Assembly: GCF_000485595.1 (NCBI RefSeq)
Contig: NW_014577088.1
Coordinates: 1,073,505-1,118,094, forward strand
DNA from: Priapulus caudatus
Taxonomy: Eukaryota; Priapulida; Priapulimorpha; Priapulimorphida; Priapulidae
DNA: 44,590 nt
Direction of reading: 5' to 3'
The stretch's first letter is position 1; the number at the start of each line of letters is the position of its first letter. Of this stretch, positions 23,909 to 30,369 are shown one piece after another. The translations under genes and the position numbers were made by a program. The notes under the pieces are model-generated. The model saw nothing but the letters and a program-made list of their open reading frames with translations. It had not been told where the DNA came from and did not search any database.

Positions 23909-24097
23909 TATAGATAGATAGATAGATAGGAATAGATAAATGAAATAATTATAGAGAGAGAGATCAATAGACAGACAGACAGACACACACACACAGTCAG
24001 ACAGACGGACAGACAGGCAGACAGATAGATAGATAGATAGATCAAGAGAGGAAAAGAGAAAGGGAAAGAAAAATACATAAATGAAAAGCGCGCGCGC

Positions 24098-24152
<55 letters not shown>

Positions 24153-27100
24153 GCGAGAAAGTGCTTCAAGGCCTAGTGCTGCGCATGTTAAGAAGCTTAT
24201 ATCGCGTCTAGAGAGCGGCCTGCTCTCTATACGCGCGAACGTCTCAACGACTTCGTGCAGAAAACAGTTTGCTCTCGATTTGTCGCCTCGGACTCTCGAT
24301 CAATCGTTAGCTACTCATATGCTCTCGGTCGCACAGACGCGGTGAATATGTTTGCCTGCTCGCACAAACGTTGTTCTCCATATCTCTCCCCTCGTCGTGG
24401 CGCGCTCGCGTCATCTGCACTTGCCAGGCGTGTACAGGATGAGTTCTGAATAGGGTGTGGTGTGCCTAAAGCCCGGCGCACACGTAAGTAATTTTACTCA
24501 AGTAAAAGGGTGATGCTCCATTAGGAGCGTTCCCAACTTTAATGTCATTAATGTCGTGATATAAAAGAGATATAAAGGGGGCCGATCGATATAAATTAGA
24601 TATCTCAAAAAGATGATTAGATTACTCAAGGTATAATTGGTAATGTAGATCACGTGGCTGTGCGCAGCCAATACTGGGCGCAGTTATCTTTAAAATGATT
24701 TAAACGCATGCGCTGTGAGTACCAGTGTTGAGTAAATTTACGCAGCTAGCGCGCACACGTTGAGTATTTTGACGCATGAGTCAAAAATTATCAAACATGT
24801 TTGATATTGAGTTTCTTGATGCATGCGTCAGAAAACTCAACGAAAATCCGGCGCACACGTGAATATTTTGACGCATGAGTCAAAAATTATCAAACATGTT
24901 TGATATTGAGTTTCTTGATGCATGCGTCAGAAAGCTCAACGAAAATTCGGCGCACACGTGAGTATTTTGACGCATGCATCATTTTACTTGAGTAAAATAA
25001 CTCACGTGTGCGCCGGGCTTAATGCGATACCTGACGCCCGTACAGTTCTATGCGGAAGTGCAGTCATTTACAAATACTACAGGTCTTATCCTGCGACGAA
25101 GAGCGCTACTATATGCTATTTCGGGACGCAAAAGAAGCATATAGAAGCTTCGACAGGTCGCCTCGGTTACGAAAGACGAGTTTAATGTCAATATTTTCAA
25201 GCTATAATAATAGCTATTATTAGCTCTTGGCATGTTTCGTACTAACATTTTCTCGAGAATTATGTTACCTGTGACGAGACGCGATATGGTTGCCACGGGA
25301 AACAAGGATGCCAGATCCAGGTAGAAGTAAACACCGCTGCGATACCGGCGAGCGATTCTGCTGACGTCGCTCACCTGAATCATCAACACGATGTTATTAA
25401 GAACCATGCTGCCATTACGAGCGACGTTAGTCCGTGTTTATTAATCAACCAGTACACAGTGTATCACGTACGTGAGCAGTCGTATAATTTTGTGCGTATA
25501 ATTATACGATATTATAACGATATGAGAAGACTACGTATGCGTCTAAGTGAGGTCTCATGACTTCACTACGTACTTAGTTTAAACAGTGCCAGTTTGGATA
25601 TACTAGTCACACGAAATAATAACATACCAAATCAATATTAACTACCAATTACAACCAACTAATCATATTAAGTATATGCATATAATTAACTAATTCAATA
25701 AATAAATATATATATATATACGTCGTGCTTAGCGCTACATAGATTAAAACAAATCGTAATCTTGAATAGTATAATATAGTAACCGCGGTCTAATAATACA
25801 TTGCCCCGCGGACGTGAATGCATTTGAACATACGTTGATTACACGATTTGTGCATGTATGGTATTCTAGAAAATTTAAGTCGTTTAACCAGTTTCGATGA
25901 CAACGCTTTAACGAATACATTTTTGTAAGTACCAACAGTTTGCGAGCAGTACAGAGATATGTCTTGCGCGCGTGTGTGTCCATGTCGGGGAGACAGAGTG
26001 ATTACCAGCAGTCCGTGCTTCAGATAGGCCGTGCGCCGTGACACGCTGATGTCAAGCAAGTAGATGAGGTCAGTAACACTGTCTGCGATGAAAAACACCC
26101 AGCCGTGCGGTCCCTGCGAGGAATGCATAAATGCTCAGCACCAAGTCTTTGCTGCCTAGCGTCGTCGAGGTCATCGTCATCACCATTGTCATCATCTCCA
26201 CCGCCGCCACCACCACTATCACCACCCCCACCGCCAACGCTACCGCCACCGCGCCCGATTAAAATCGCCACGTGTGCGCCCGGCTTAAAGGGCCGGACAC
26301 ACCAGGCGATGCCATCGCCCGACGCCATCGGCCGATGGCATCGCGCAGTCGTGGACACACCAGGCGATTTCATCGGGCGATGGCATCGGCCGATGGCATC
26401 AGTATCATTGAACAACTCTGATTGGCTGATGAATTGTAAAATCGGGCGATGGCATCGGGCGATGCCATCGGCCGATGGCATCGGGCGATGCCATCGGCGG
26501 CGATTGAGTGGACACACCAGGCGATTTTCACGCCGATGCCATCGGCCGATGCCATCGGCCGATGGCATCGCCTGGTGTGTCCGGCCCTTAAAGCCTATAA
26601 TTATTTTTGCTGCAACTAATTATGATACTCTCGAAAAGACGCGCCTGCTATCGCAATCGTTATGCGCTATCGGCGAAAAATGGCTGATGAATAATTAACA
26701 ATAGCCATTGTGGTGCGTCACAGTAGGCAATAGTCACAGCGTCCGAGTCACCGGTGTGACATATACGCAATACGCAAGTAACGCGAGAGCGTCGGTCCGT
26801 AATTCGCCGATAGTAGGCAGCGTTCTACAATTACATATTTGGGTTCAAGGATAGAGATGATGTCCAGGACGGTGATAGGATAAGATGATGTTTATTACTA
26901 GACATGCTCTGTATCCTTGAGCCCATATTTGTACGCATCAGACGTCCTCGATTTATCGCGGTCCGCAAAGCGCTGGCAGAGTCGGGTGTCGCCTCCTGAC
27001 TCGCTACTGCGTGCCTCTGGCAGGGAACAGGAAGGCTTCACGGGGAGGGTGGTCGAATTTGTACGGTCTCAATGCGCTATGCTGTCACCCTATGCATGCG

Positions 27101-27683
27101 TGGAATGCGTTGCCGCGACTGTCACTCTTCCTACCTGATCGCTCATTTCTTTATAGGTGATCCTCACTATGGTCAGCCACATGTTGTAGATCACAGCGAG
27201 CGAGACAACGCACTGCAGACGAAGCGGTAAAACGCGAATACATGAGCATTGACGCCTATATGAAAAGCCTCTGATAGAAGCACGAGGTTCACGATACACG
27301 ATAACCGGGCACCACTTGTTAGCAATAGGTCGGCCTCGTTTGATTTCGGATGGCGAGCATTGCAGTTTGTATAGCGAGATCGACGGATCGGCTTTTGATT
27401 TCGATGGCTTATAAACTGTGAACGGAATCATGTTTAATCGCATAGATGGATAGTGTTTGTGGGTACACACATATCATGTAAGGTATTTGTATTGTGTTCT
27501 TGCTTTTTATTATGATTTTGTTAGAGAATTAAACGCTTATTGATTTTTAAATATTATTCATAAATATGTTCAGTTTGTTGATTTACCTGCCAGAGCCAGT
27601 AGATCTCACTGTCGGGGTGTACTATGTACGTACCAGCCGCAGAATGAACCATTTCCCAGTTCCCTTCAGGCACATGCCCATGT
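7167..27683 (-). CDS. CNG: Cyclic-nucleotide-gated cation channel, at least 16 exons
   Basis: This tetrameric plasma-membrane channel opens on binding cGMP or cAMP, as in photoreceptor and chemosensory signalling. Exons on the minus strand, 5' to 3': 27587-27683 (5' edge tentative), 27135-27212, 26006-26113, 25269-25374, 22795-22882, 22258-22330, 21734-21798, 21161-21239, 18218-18336, 16771-16863, 15513-15609, 9057-9165, 8770-8807, 8472-8578, 7997-8066, 7167-7222. All inferred introns are GT-AG with matching phases, and about 460 codons join without a stop. Visible landmarks in order: S1, S2 with YLLD, S3, short S4, S5, turret with DWVYP, pore TLTTIGG, S6 with SNMNAAR, C-linker, [27 protein letters not shown] and the final helix. 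The N-terminal cytoplasmic part is missing, and the C-terminus is uncertain. The introns carry many mobile elements and satellites. I am sure of the family; the subfamily is open because A-type and B-type features are mixed. Confidence 0.95.
7997..8066 (-). CDS. CNG exon: phosphate-binding Arg-Thr
   Basis: The acceptor is TGCAG|G and the donor TCT|GTAAGT. After completing a lysine codon it encodes [20 protein letters not shown] then LMS. The Arg-Thr pair corresponds to the arginine that contacts the cyclic phosphate and the threonine linked to cGMP preference in CNG channels. The usual GNR in front of it is replaced by SSQK, split across the exon junction. Confidence 0.92.
8472..8578 (-). CDS. 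CNG exon: FGEISLL ligand-binding segment
   Basis: It encodes the [20 protein letters not shown] block; the FGE glutamate contacts the ribose of the bound nucleotide. The donor is CAAAA|GTACTT. The acceptor chosen is GATAG|GTGAGT at 8578, which keeps phase 0 with the preceding exon. A second phase-compatible acceptor 12 bases further in (AAG|TGT) would give a loop closer in length to vertebrate channels. Confidence 0.88.
8770..8807 (-). CDS. CNG micro-exon: REMYII segment
   Basis: Only 38 bp long, it has a clean acceptor (TTTATTTCAG) and donor (GAG|GTAAGT). It encodes [12 protein letters not shown] after completing a glycine codon, matching GREMYIIKEG in CNG channels. The flanking phases fit on both sides. 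Confidence 0.92.
9057..9165 (-). CDS. CNG exon: start of nucleotide-binding domain
   Basis: The acceptor is TTTTCAAG|GTTAGG and the donor ATAG|GTGCGA. It encodes [20 protein letters not shown] followed by [17 protein letters not shown]. This is nearly residue for residue the start of a CNG ligand-binding domain (VRIF.DCE.GLL.ELVLKL.PQ..SPGD.IC..G.IG). Confidence 0.95.
9872..11239. mobile_element. 1.37-kb foldback element with palindrome-rich ends
   Basis: The termini are exact inverted repeats, CTCGTCTACACGACGAACC (9872-9890) and its complement (11221-11239). Both flanking zones are built from many copies of the 10-bp palindrome AACTCGAGTT. The right side holds a 74-bp tandem duplication (units start at 11078 and 11152, with a third start at 11226). 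The left side contains a smaller inverted pair, GTCTACACGGGGCC versus GGCCCGTGTAGAC. The core is a 0.93-kb CACG minisatellite. There is no coding capacity, and no convincing target duplication was found. It lies in the CNG intron between exons 15513-15609 and 9057-9165. Confidence 0.8.
10118..11046. repeat. CACG-type minisatellite, alternating purine-pyrimidine
   Basis: Nearly 930 bp are built from CACGCACG, CATGCACG and CACGTGTACGTGCACAC-type units with a longer, irregular period of about 36 bp. Almost every step alternates purine and pyrimidine. Open frames are found in all six phases only because the repeat lacks stop codons, so they are not genes. Confidence 0.95.
11540..11803. mobile_element. 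MITE with ~85-bp TIRs and TTAGGG core
   Basis: The ends GGGTCTATGTCCCCC and their complement start inverted repeats of about 85 bp (about 11540-11624 and 11719-11803), rich in GTACCCTGG and GTACGGTCCGG motifs. The centre holds TTAGGG-type hexamers with a few variants (about 11625-11662). The terminal sequence differs from the 3962 and 29387 elements beyond a GGGT start. No target duplication could be identified. Confidence 0.85.
12144..12425 (-). other. Unrecognised minus-strand frame, 93 codons
   Basis: This open frame has a varied, protein-like composition with neither repeats nor transmembrane runs, but no motif I recognise. It lies in a large CNG intron next to mobile-element debris, so a transposon remnant is possible; chance is equally likely. 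Confidence 0.2.
12751..12880. mobile_element. GC-rich hAT-like fragment
   Basis: It begins TAGGGGTGCACCGG, resembling a hAT terminus (YAGGGGTG), and consists of CCGGCCGGAAC units in both orientations. No matching right terminus or 8-bp duplication was found, so it may be a truncated element. Confidence 0.4.
13236..13553. mobile_element. PIF/Harbinger-like MITE with 8-bp repeat arrays
   Basis: The termini AGGCCGCCGCACACC are exact inverted repeats, flanked by TAA on both sides (13233-13235 and 13554-13556). A further direct copy of the terminus sits internally at 13431, also preceded by TAA, so two elements may be fused or nested. The body holds tandem 8-bp units: CGATGAAG (left), CCGATGAG (middle), and CTTCATCG, about nine copies (right). 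The palindrome ATCAAACATGTTTGAT lies at 13375-13390. It is non-coding and sits in a CNG intron. Confidence 0.8.
13605..13707. repeat. Degenerate GAGAACATG repeat
   Basis: A run of imperfect 9-12-bp units (GAGAACAATG, GAGAACATG) is visible in tandem. Confidence 0.7.
15513..15609 (-). CDS. CNG exon: C-linker
   Basis: The acceptor is GGTTTCAG|G and the donor AAG|GTACGA. It encodes [20 protein letters not shown] then [12 protein letters not shown]. This matches the LP..L.AE.AI.VHL.TL.K portion of the CNG C-linker, which couples ligand binding to the gate. The first base completes an arginine codon from the previous exon. Confidence 0.95.
15815..16043. repeat. (GATA)n microsatellite
   Basis: About 55 GATA units with scattered AATA interruptions lie in the CNG intron upstream of exon 15513-15609. 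Confidence 0.97.
16115..16148. repeat. Perfect 34-bp palindrome
   Basis: Seventeen bases on each side of the centre (AAT|ATT) are exactly complementary with no spacer, extended by an imperfect GATATC on both flanks. Confidence 0.95.
16771..16863 (-). CDS. CNG exon: start of C-linker
   Basis: The acceptor is AATTTTGCAG|G and the donor CACG|GTGGGT. It encodes [20 protein letters not shown] followed by [10 protein letters not shown]. This aligns with the A' and B' helices after S6 in CNG channels (D..K.YM..R.V...L..RV.RW..Y.W). The phases fit both neighbours. Confidence 0.95.
17002..18137. mobile_element. 1.14-kb foldback element
   Basis: The arms 17002-17280 and 17936-18137 are inverted repeats with ends ACGGGAAAACGGG. 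They share GCTATTT.ACGGCAA, CTTGTCTCTACGACAC, CGTAATCTT and CTACAGGCCTCAG in mirrored order. The left arm carries an extra segment with three tandem GCATTGCGTTAGGAA units (about 17085-17125). The unpaired centre has an open frame (17179-17526) with no recognised domain. The element lies in the CNG intron between S6 and C-linker exons, ending 80 bp from exon 18218-18336. No target duplication was found. Confidence 0.7.
18218..18336 (-). CDS. CNG exon: S6 helix
   Basis: The acceptor is GCGCGCAG|GAATTC and the donor CCAA|GTAATT. It encodes [20 protein letters not shown] followed by [19 protein letters not shown]. The [16 protein letters not shown] run is the strongly conserved end of S6 and start of the C-linker in A-type CNG subunits. 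It is the longest exon and the easiest to recognise. Confidence 0.97.
18535..19000. repeat. (ATCC)n microsatellite
   Basis: CATC/ATCC units, degenerate at first and nearly perfect from about 18800 to 18955. The long proline-, serine- and histidine-rich frames across it come from the repeat. Confidence 0.97.
19905..20025. repeat. Foldback built from AGAAGAATCT repeats
   Basis: Inverted ends AGTAGATAATAGAAGA and TCTTCTATTATCTACT bound about ten AGAAGAATCT/AGATCTATAG units, so the whole tract can fold back on itself. Confidence 0.7.
20195..20281. repeat. 87-bp direct repeat, left copy
   Basis: The stretch ending GTGTGACTGGTGATGAT recurs at 20801-20887 with only about two differences. It ends exactly where the foldback element begins. 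Confidence 0.9.
20282..20777. mobile_element. Foldback element, CACAGGCACTTG family, copy A
   Basis: The ends CACAGGCACTTGGGAC and GTCACAAGTGCCTGTG are inverted, and most of the element forms two complementary arms (to about 20500 and from about 20590). They share GTCAGTAAAAACTGAA (left end only), GATATACAGTGACAC and GGCGACACAGCACACTCGAA. The centre holds a nested hairpin with GCGTATAAAGAAG. A second copy lies at 23092-23450. Both are in CNG introns. No short target duplication is seen; an 87-bp direct repeat flanks the element instead. Confidence 0.8.
20801..20887. repeat. 87-bp direct repeat, right copy
   Basis: Near-identical to 20195-20281. The foldback element and a short GAT tract separate the two copies. 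Confidence 0.9.
20931..21115. repeat. (GAT)n trinucleotide microsatellite
   Basis: About 60 GAT units with a few AAT and TAT variants. It ends 46 bp from the CNG pore exon (21161-21239), inside the intron that follows it. Confidence 0.97.
21161..21239 (-). CDS. CNG exon: pore helix and selectivity filter
   Basis: The acceptor is TTGCGTTACAG|T and the donor GACATC|GTACGT. It encodes [20 protein letters not shown] followed by NPVTDI after completing a serine codon. It aligns with the CNG pore (KY.Y..YW...TLTTIGETPPPV.D). The filter reads TIGG: the glutamate that forms the cation and calcium site in A-type subunits is replaced by glycine, as in B-type subunits. Confidence 0.95.
21734..21798 (-). 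CDS. CNG exon: pore turret
   Basis: The acceptor is AATTCCATAG|GCC and the donor ACGAG|GTAATA. It encodes [20 protein letters not shown] then T, containing the D.WVYP signature of the CNG turret. The only acceptor of the following pore exon that avoids a stop fits the phase left here. Confidence 0.92.
22042..22062 (+). repeat. Half copy of the GCGTATAAAGAAG hairpin motif
   Basis: GTCAAGAGCGTATAAAGAAAG matches one arm of the hairpins at about 20531-20595 and 37626-37677. No complementary arm follows at this site. Confidence 0.6.
22258..22330 (-). CDS. CNG exon: S5 helix
   Basis: The acceptor is AATATCATTAG|A and the donor GAG|GTACGT. It encodes [20 protein letters not shown] followed by LISE, matching the S5 region (..LVLYI..I.HWNAC.YY.IS) of CNG channels. 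The first base completes an arginine codon. Confidence 0.94.
22795..22882 (-). CDS. CNG exon: S4 helix
   Basis: The acceptor is GATTATGCCAG|AACG and the donor GATAG|GTAAGC. It encodes [20 protein letters not shown] then WRFFGLTD. It matches the S4 stretch of CNG channels (R.NRLLK..R.FEFFDRTE), with few regularly spaced basic residues, as expected for a channel that is only weakly voltage dependent. Confidence 0.92.
23092..23450. mobile_element. Foldback element, CACAGGCACTTG family, copy B
   Basis: The ends CCACAGGCACTTGGGAC and CTCAAGTGCCTGTGG are inverted. The arms share GTCAGTAAAAACTGAA and GATATACAGTGACACAACAG with copy A, but the centre differs and lacks the nested hairpin. It is non-coding and sits in the CNG intron between exons 25269-25374 and 22795-22882. 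Confidence 0.8.
23714..24042. repeat. (GATA)n with GAAA and GACA blocks
   Basis: GAAA units open the tract, GATA units fill most of it, and GACA units appear near 23970-24020, with short interruptions. Confidence 0.95.
24090..24151. repeat. (GA)n microsatellite
   Basis: A GCGCGCGC run followed by about 25 GA units. Confidence 0.97.
24470..25019. mobile_element. PIF/Harbinger-like MITE with 100-bp internal duplication
   Basis: The termini AGCCCGGCGCACACGT extend into inverted repeats of about 45 bp that include TTTTACTCAAGTAAAA. TAA flanks both ends (24467-24469 and 25020-25022). The right half holds two full tandem units (24751-24850 and 24851-24949) and part of a third, each opening with GCGCACACGT like the terminus. 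Both full units contain the palindrome ATCAAACATGTTTGAT. It is non-coding, in a CNG intron. Confidence 0.85.
25269..25374 (-). CDS. CNG exon: S2-S3 segment
   Basis: The acceptor is TGATGATTCAG|GTG and the donor CACAG|GTAACA. It encodes [20 protein letters not shown] followed by [15 protein letters not shown], matching V.D...L...Y.....F.LD..SL.P in CNG channels. It begins in phase 0 and leaves one base for the next exon. Confidence 0.94.
26006..26113 (-). CDS. CNG exon: S2 helix
   Basis: The acceptor is CATTCCTCGCAG|GGA and the donor CTG|GTAATC. It encodes [20 protein letters not shown] followed by [16 protein letters not shown]. The D..SD.IYLLD.....RT.YL..GLL pattern is the S2 signature of the CNG family. 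Both ends are phase 0. Confidence 0.96.
26268..26288. mobile_element. Lone terminus of the 24470-type family
   Basis: CACGTGTGCGCCCGGCTTAA matches the right end of the 24470-25019 element with one mismatch, and it ends in the same TAA that starts the next element. No left end was found, so it is a remnant. Confidence 0.55.
26289..26588. mobile_element. PIF/Harbinger-like MITE made of CGATGGCATCGG units
   Basis: The termini AGGGCCGGACACACC are exact inverted repeats with TAA at both sides (26286-26288 and 26589-26591; in fact TTAAA on both). The interior is mostly GCCGATGGCATCGG-like units in both orientations around a short unique centre (about 26395-26437), so it can form many alternative hairpins. 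The GGACACACCAGGCGAT end motif also recurs internally at 26352 and 26511. It is non-coding and lies between CNG exons. Confidence 0.85.
27135..27212 (-). CDS. CNG exon: S1 helix
   Basis: The acceptor is CTTCGTCTGCAG|TGC and the donor CAG|GTAGGA. It encodes [20 protein letters not shown] followed by KEMSDQ, matching S1 of CNG channels (....V.LAV.YN....I.R). The following exon joins in phase to give [11 protein letters not shown]. Confidence 0.93.
27587..27683 (-). CDS. CNG exon: pre-S1 segment
   Basis: The donor CAG|GTAAAT is clear and joins in phase 0 to the S1 exon. It encodes [20 protein letters not shown] followed by [12 protein letters not shown]; the VHPDSEIYW part matches the V.DP.GN.YY.W motif just before S1. 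The 5' edge is tentative: the acceptor GCTGCCTCAG at 27684-27693 is the best, but the frame stays open to 27910, so an upstream acceptor or a start codon within it is possible. Earlier N-terminal exons were not found. Confidence 0.8.
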
Positions 27684-28109
27684 CTGAGGCAGCATTGCAG
27701 AAAGCTGTCGACGAGGTAGCGGTGGGCAGTGCGGCTGCAGTTCATCGTCACTGCATATGCCATCCACCAGAGGGCGCCGGCGGCCCGATAGAGCAATATG
27801 GCGCACAGCCTTAACAGTGAGATGACGATGACGATGACGATAACGACGAATTTCCACAATGAGCCGCAACTGCGTAATGGCTCCATCGTAAACGTTTCAA
27901 GGTGGGTCACAACTGTGTCCGAATGTCATTACATGCAAGTAGGGAGACTTCAGCTACAGAGACAACCCGTGGCTTCGGTGATTCTTGCATTGATCTTCGG
28001 CGGTAGTCTTTTTAGAGGTAGCCGATGTCTCTTACCCTAGCCATTCTGAACAGGATAGATCTATCCTACTTCTGCAGCGCGCTACACATTGCTACCGCAG
28101 TCACCCACG

Positions 28110-28205
28110 CCACTATTCCTGTCGTCGTCGTCGTTGTCGTCACTGTCGCTGCTGATGCTGTAAACGTTGTTGTTGTTGTTGCTGCTGCAGCTGCCGATGC
28201 TGTTA
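28110..28205. repeat. GTC/GTT/GCT trinucleotide tract
   Basis: Imperfect trinucleotide units give an artificial valine- and alanine-rich frame. Confidence 0.75.
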
Positions 28206-29250
28206 TTTAGAAAACTGTGTTGCGATACTTCTAACTCAAACAGAATTTGCTGCAATGATTTCCGATGTCGGCGTTAGACGCCTATGCGCAACAAGTAAAA
28301 TTTGCTTCGCGTTGCGCGTGCGCAAGCGGCCTGACGACGCGGAAAAATGCAACTGTCAATCTCGCTGATTGCCTTCGGTGAGGACACCTACTGCCTAGCC
28401 GCCTGTTAACGATGCCAATCAGCCAGCGACATTTTGCCGCGTCGATGGCGCGCGATCAAGTGGTGCCTCGCGTCTACTAATGGCTGCAAAATGCCCCCTG
28501 CGCGGATGCTGCTCGCCTGCTCTGCCTCCTCCTCCCTGCACGCACGCGTGTGATAATTATCTTCTATATTTCTCTCCCCCGTGTGCGCTGTGCTCACCTT
28601 GCTTGCTTCCTGTGCTTGTCGGCTTTTAGATGTAGTGAGGTAATTAGCTGATGAGGTGTACATGTAGTGTCAGAGCAACAGGTGTGCGCTCATCAACGAC
28701 AGCCGTCGAGCCGAAGGCATGTGGGAACGTGAGATGACAGAGCTCTCTCTATACGGAGAGGCAACGGCGCAGCTATCGATCAGGCAAGCGCAATGTTACA
28801 AGCTTAACACAGAGGATGGATTAGAAGAGCATAGAAAAATATAGAAGGCAGCAAGGTAGCACGTCATTGCACAACAAAATAGAAAGAACGAGAGAGAGAG
28901 AGAGAGCGCGAGAGAGAGAGTGGGATAGTGAGAGGTCATTTAATTTGGGCGCTAGGTCGCCGACGTGCCTATAGTAGTAGGGAAACTTGTACTCTGGAAC
29001 AGGAAGTGCGTCACGGTCACTTCCGGTGGGGGTCACTTCCGACACGGAGGCGTGTGCCCACTCCCCTCCCGGGGCGCCGGAAGTGTCGCTAGGTCGGAAT
29101 TTGCGATGCTCCCCATCAGGTCCTGCCTAGCTGTCACCCTAGGACAGTTACTTAGGGCGCTACATCCCCAAGGTGTCAATGTCTCAATCGCCACAGCTTA
29201 GGATAGGGAGGAAATATGGCTGGGCAGTGCCTCTCCATCGAAGTAGCGAA
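28206..29250. other. No recognised gene
   Basis: This is GC-moderate sequence upstream of the visible CNG exons. It holds GA repeats at about 28887-28920 and a cluster of GGAAGT/ACTTCC motifs at 29005-29090. Unidentified N-terminal or 5' UTR exons of the CNG gene could be here, but no splice-supported match was found. Confidence 0.4.
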
Positions 29251-29270
29251 ACTTGTTGTAAAACTTTTCA

Positions 29271-29991
29271 GTGGCCGAAGTGAAATATTTAGATAGAACT
29301 TCGTTTCGCACTTTTTCTCAGGCGTATTCCTGCCTATTCTGAGCGCGTAACATCGGCCGAAAACTATTATCTAGGCTGACAACGGCGTGAAACACTTTCC
29401 CCCGGGCGTAGATGGACGGTCACGTGATGTGGCTGCACTTGTGTTAAGATTAGGGTTAGGGTCAGGGTTAGGGTTAGGGTTAGGATTAGGGTTAGGGTTA
29501 GGGTTAGGGAAATAAGGCCATGTCTAGCACGGAAGTATGACTGTGGAATCTTTCTGTGGAAGATTTGGACTTTGAAGCATCTAGTATGATCTACGCCACC
29601 GACGCCATCTTGTCCATCTACGCCCGGGGGAAAGTGACACCCGACAACGGCGACCAGCGACGCGAGCGCCATTTGTAATATACATTAGCCTAGGGAAAGG
29701 GGTGTGGCGGGATGCTATATGGCCGAAGTGAAACTTTCGACAGGATTCTGTCATGCACATCATAGGCGTACACCTATCCAATTAAAGTGCGTAAGATCGA
29801 CCGAAAAAATTTATCTTGGCTCTAGCGCCATTTCGCGTGTAAAATCGCATAGGGGAAGGGGTATGGCGGGATGCAGCCGCCGAACTGAAATTTTTTAGAT
29901 AGGATTTGGCCATGCACATCTCCCACTCGTACAACGCTGCCCATTTTGAGCGCGTTAGCTCGTCAGAAAAATTATCTTGGCTGGCAACGAC
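29271..29991. repeat. Three-unit satellite, unit about 160-180 bp
   Basis: Units start with GGCCGAAGTGAAA-like sequence near 29272, 29721 and 29878. They share GGATT.TGTCATGCACATC, TGAGCGCGTTA and ATTATCTTGGCT. The first unit is lengthened by insertion of the MITE at 29387. Identity among units is moderate. Confidence 0.7.
29387..29642. mobile_element. MITE with TTAGGG core and 9-bp TSD, second copy
   Basis: The right end CCCGGGGGAAAGTGACACCC matches the 3962-4236 element; the left end has the same CACTTTCCCCCGGGCGTAGA but five changed terminal bases. GACAACGGC flanks both sides (29378-29386 and 29643-29651). The core has TTAGGG hexamers (about 29451-29510) followed by AAATAAGGCCATGTCTAGCA, which is also present in inverse orientation in the first copy. 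It is non-coding. Confidence 0.9.
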
Positions 29992-30240
29992 TAATCACAT
30001 ATAGAGTAGAATAGTTTACGCAAACTAATCCCTTGTTACAGTTAGGTATTGGTCATGCGAGTACATGGGTCTAGCTTTACACAAATATTTTTCTACAACG
30101 TTGGGAGTTTGGAACGGCTGAACCTGGTCTCTTCGGAAATTGGGCCACCGAGCTAACATTCTCATTAAACTACTTTTCAATAAATTCGCGTTGTTTTATA
30201 AATTGAATTTAAACAGAATTCTAAGTTTCTGCTAGATGGG

Positions 30241-30263
30241 CGACTAGAGAGAGCGAGAGAGAA

Positions 30264-30360
<97 letters not shown>

Positions 30361-30366
30361 CGCGCA
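30241..30366. repeat. (GA)n microsatellite
   Basis: GA units with a few AAGA breaks, ending in CGCGCGCGC. Confidence 0.97.
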
Positions 30367-30369
30367 TAG

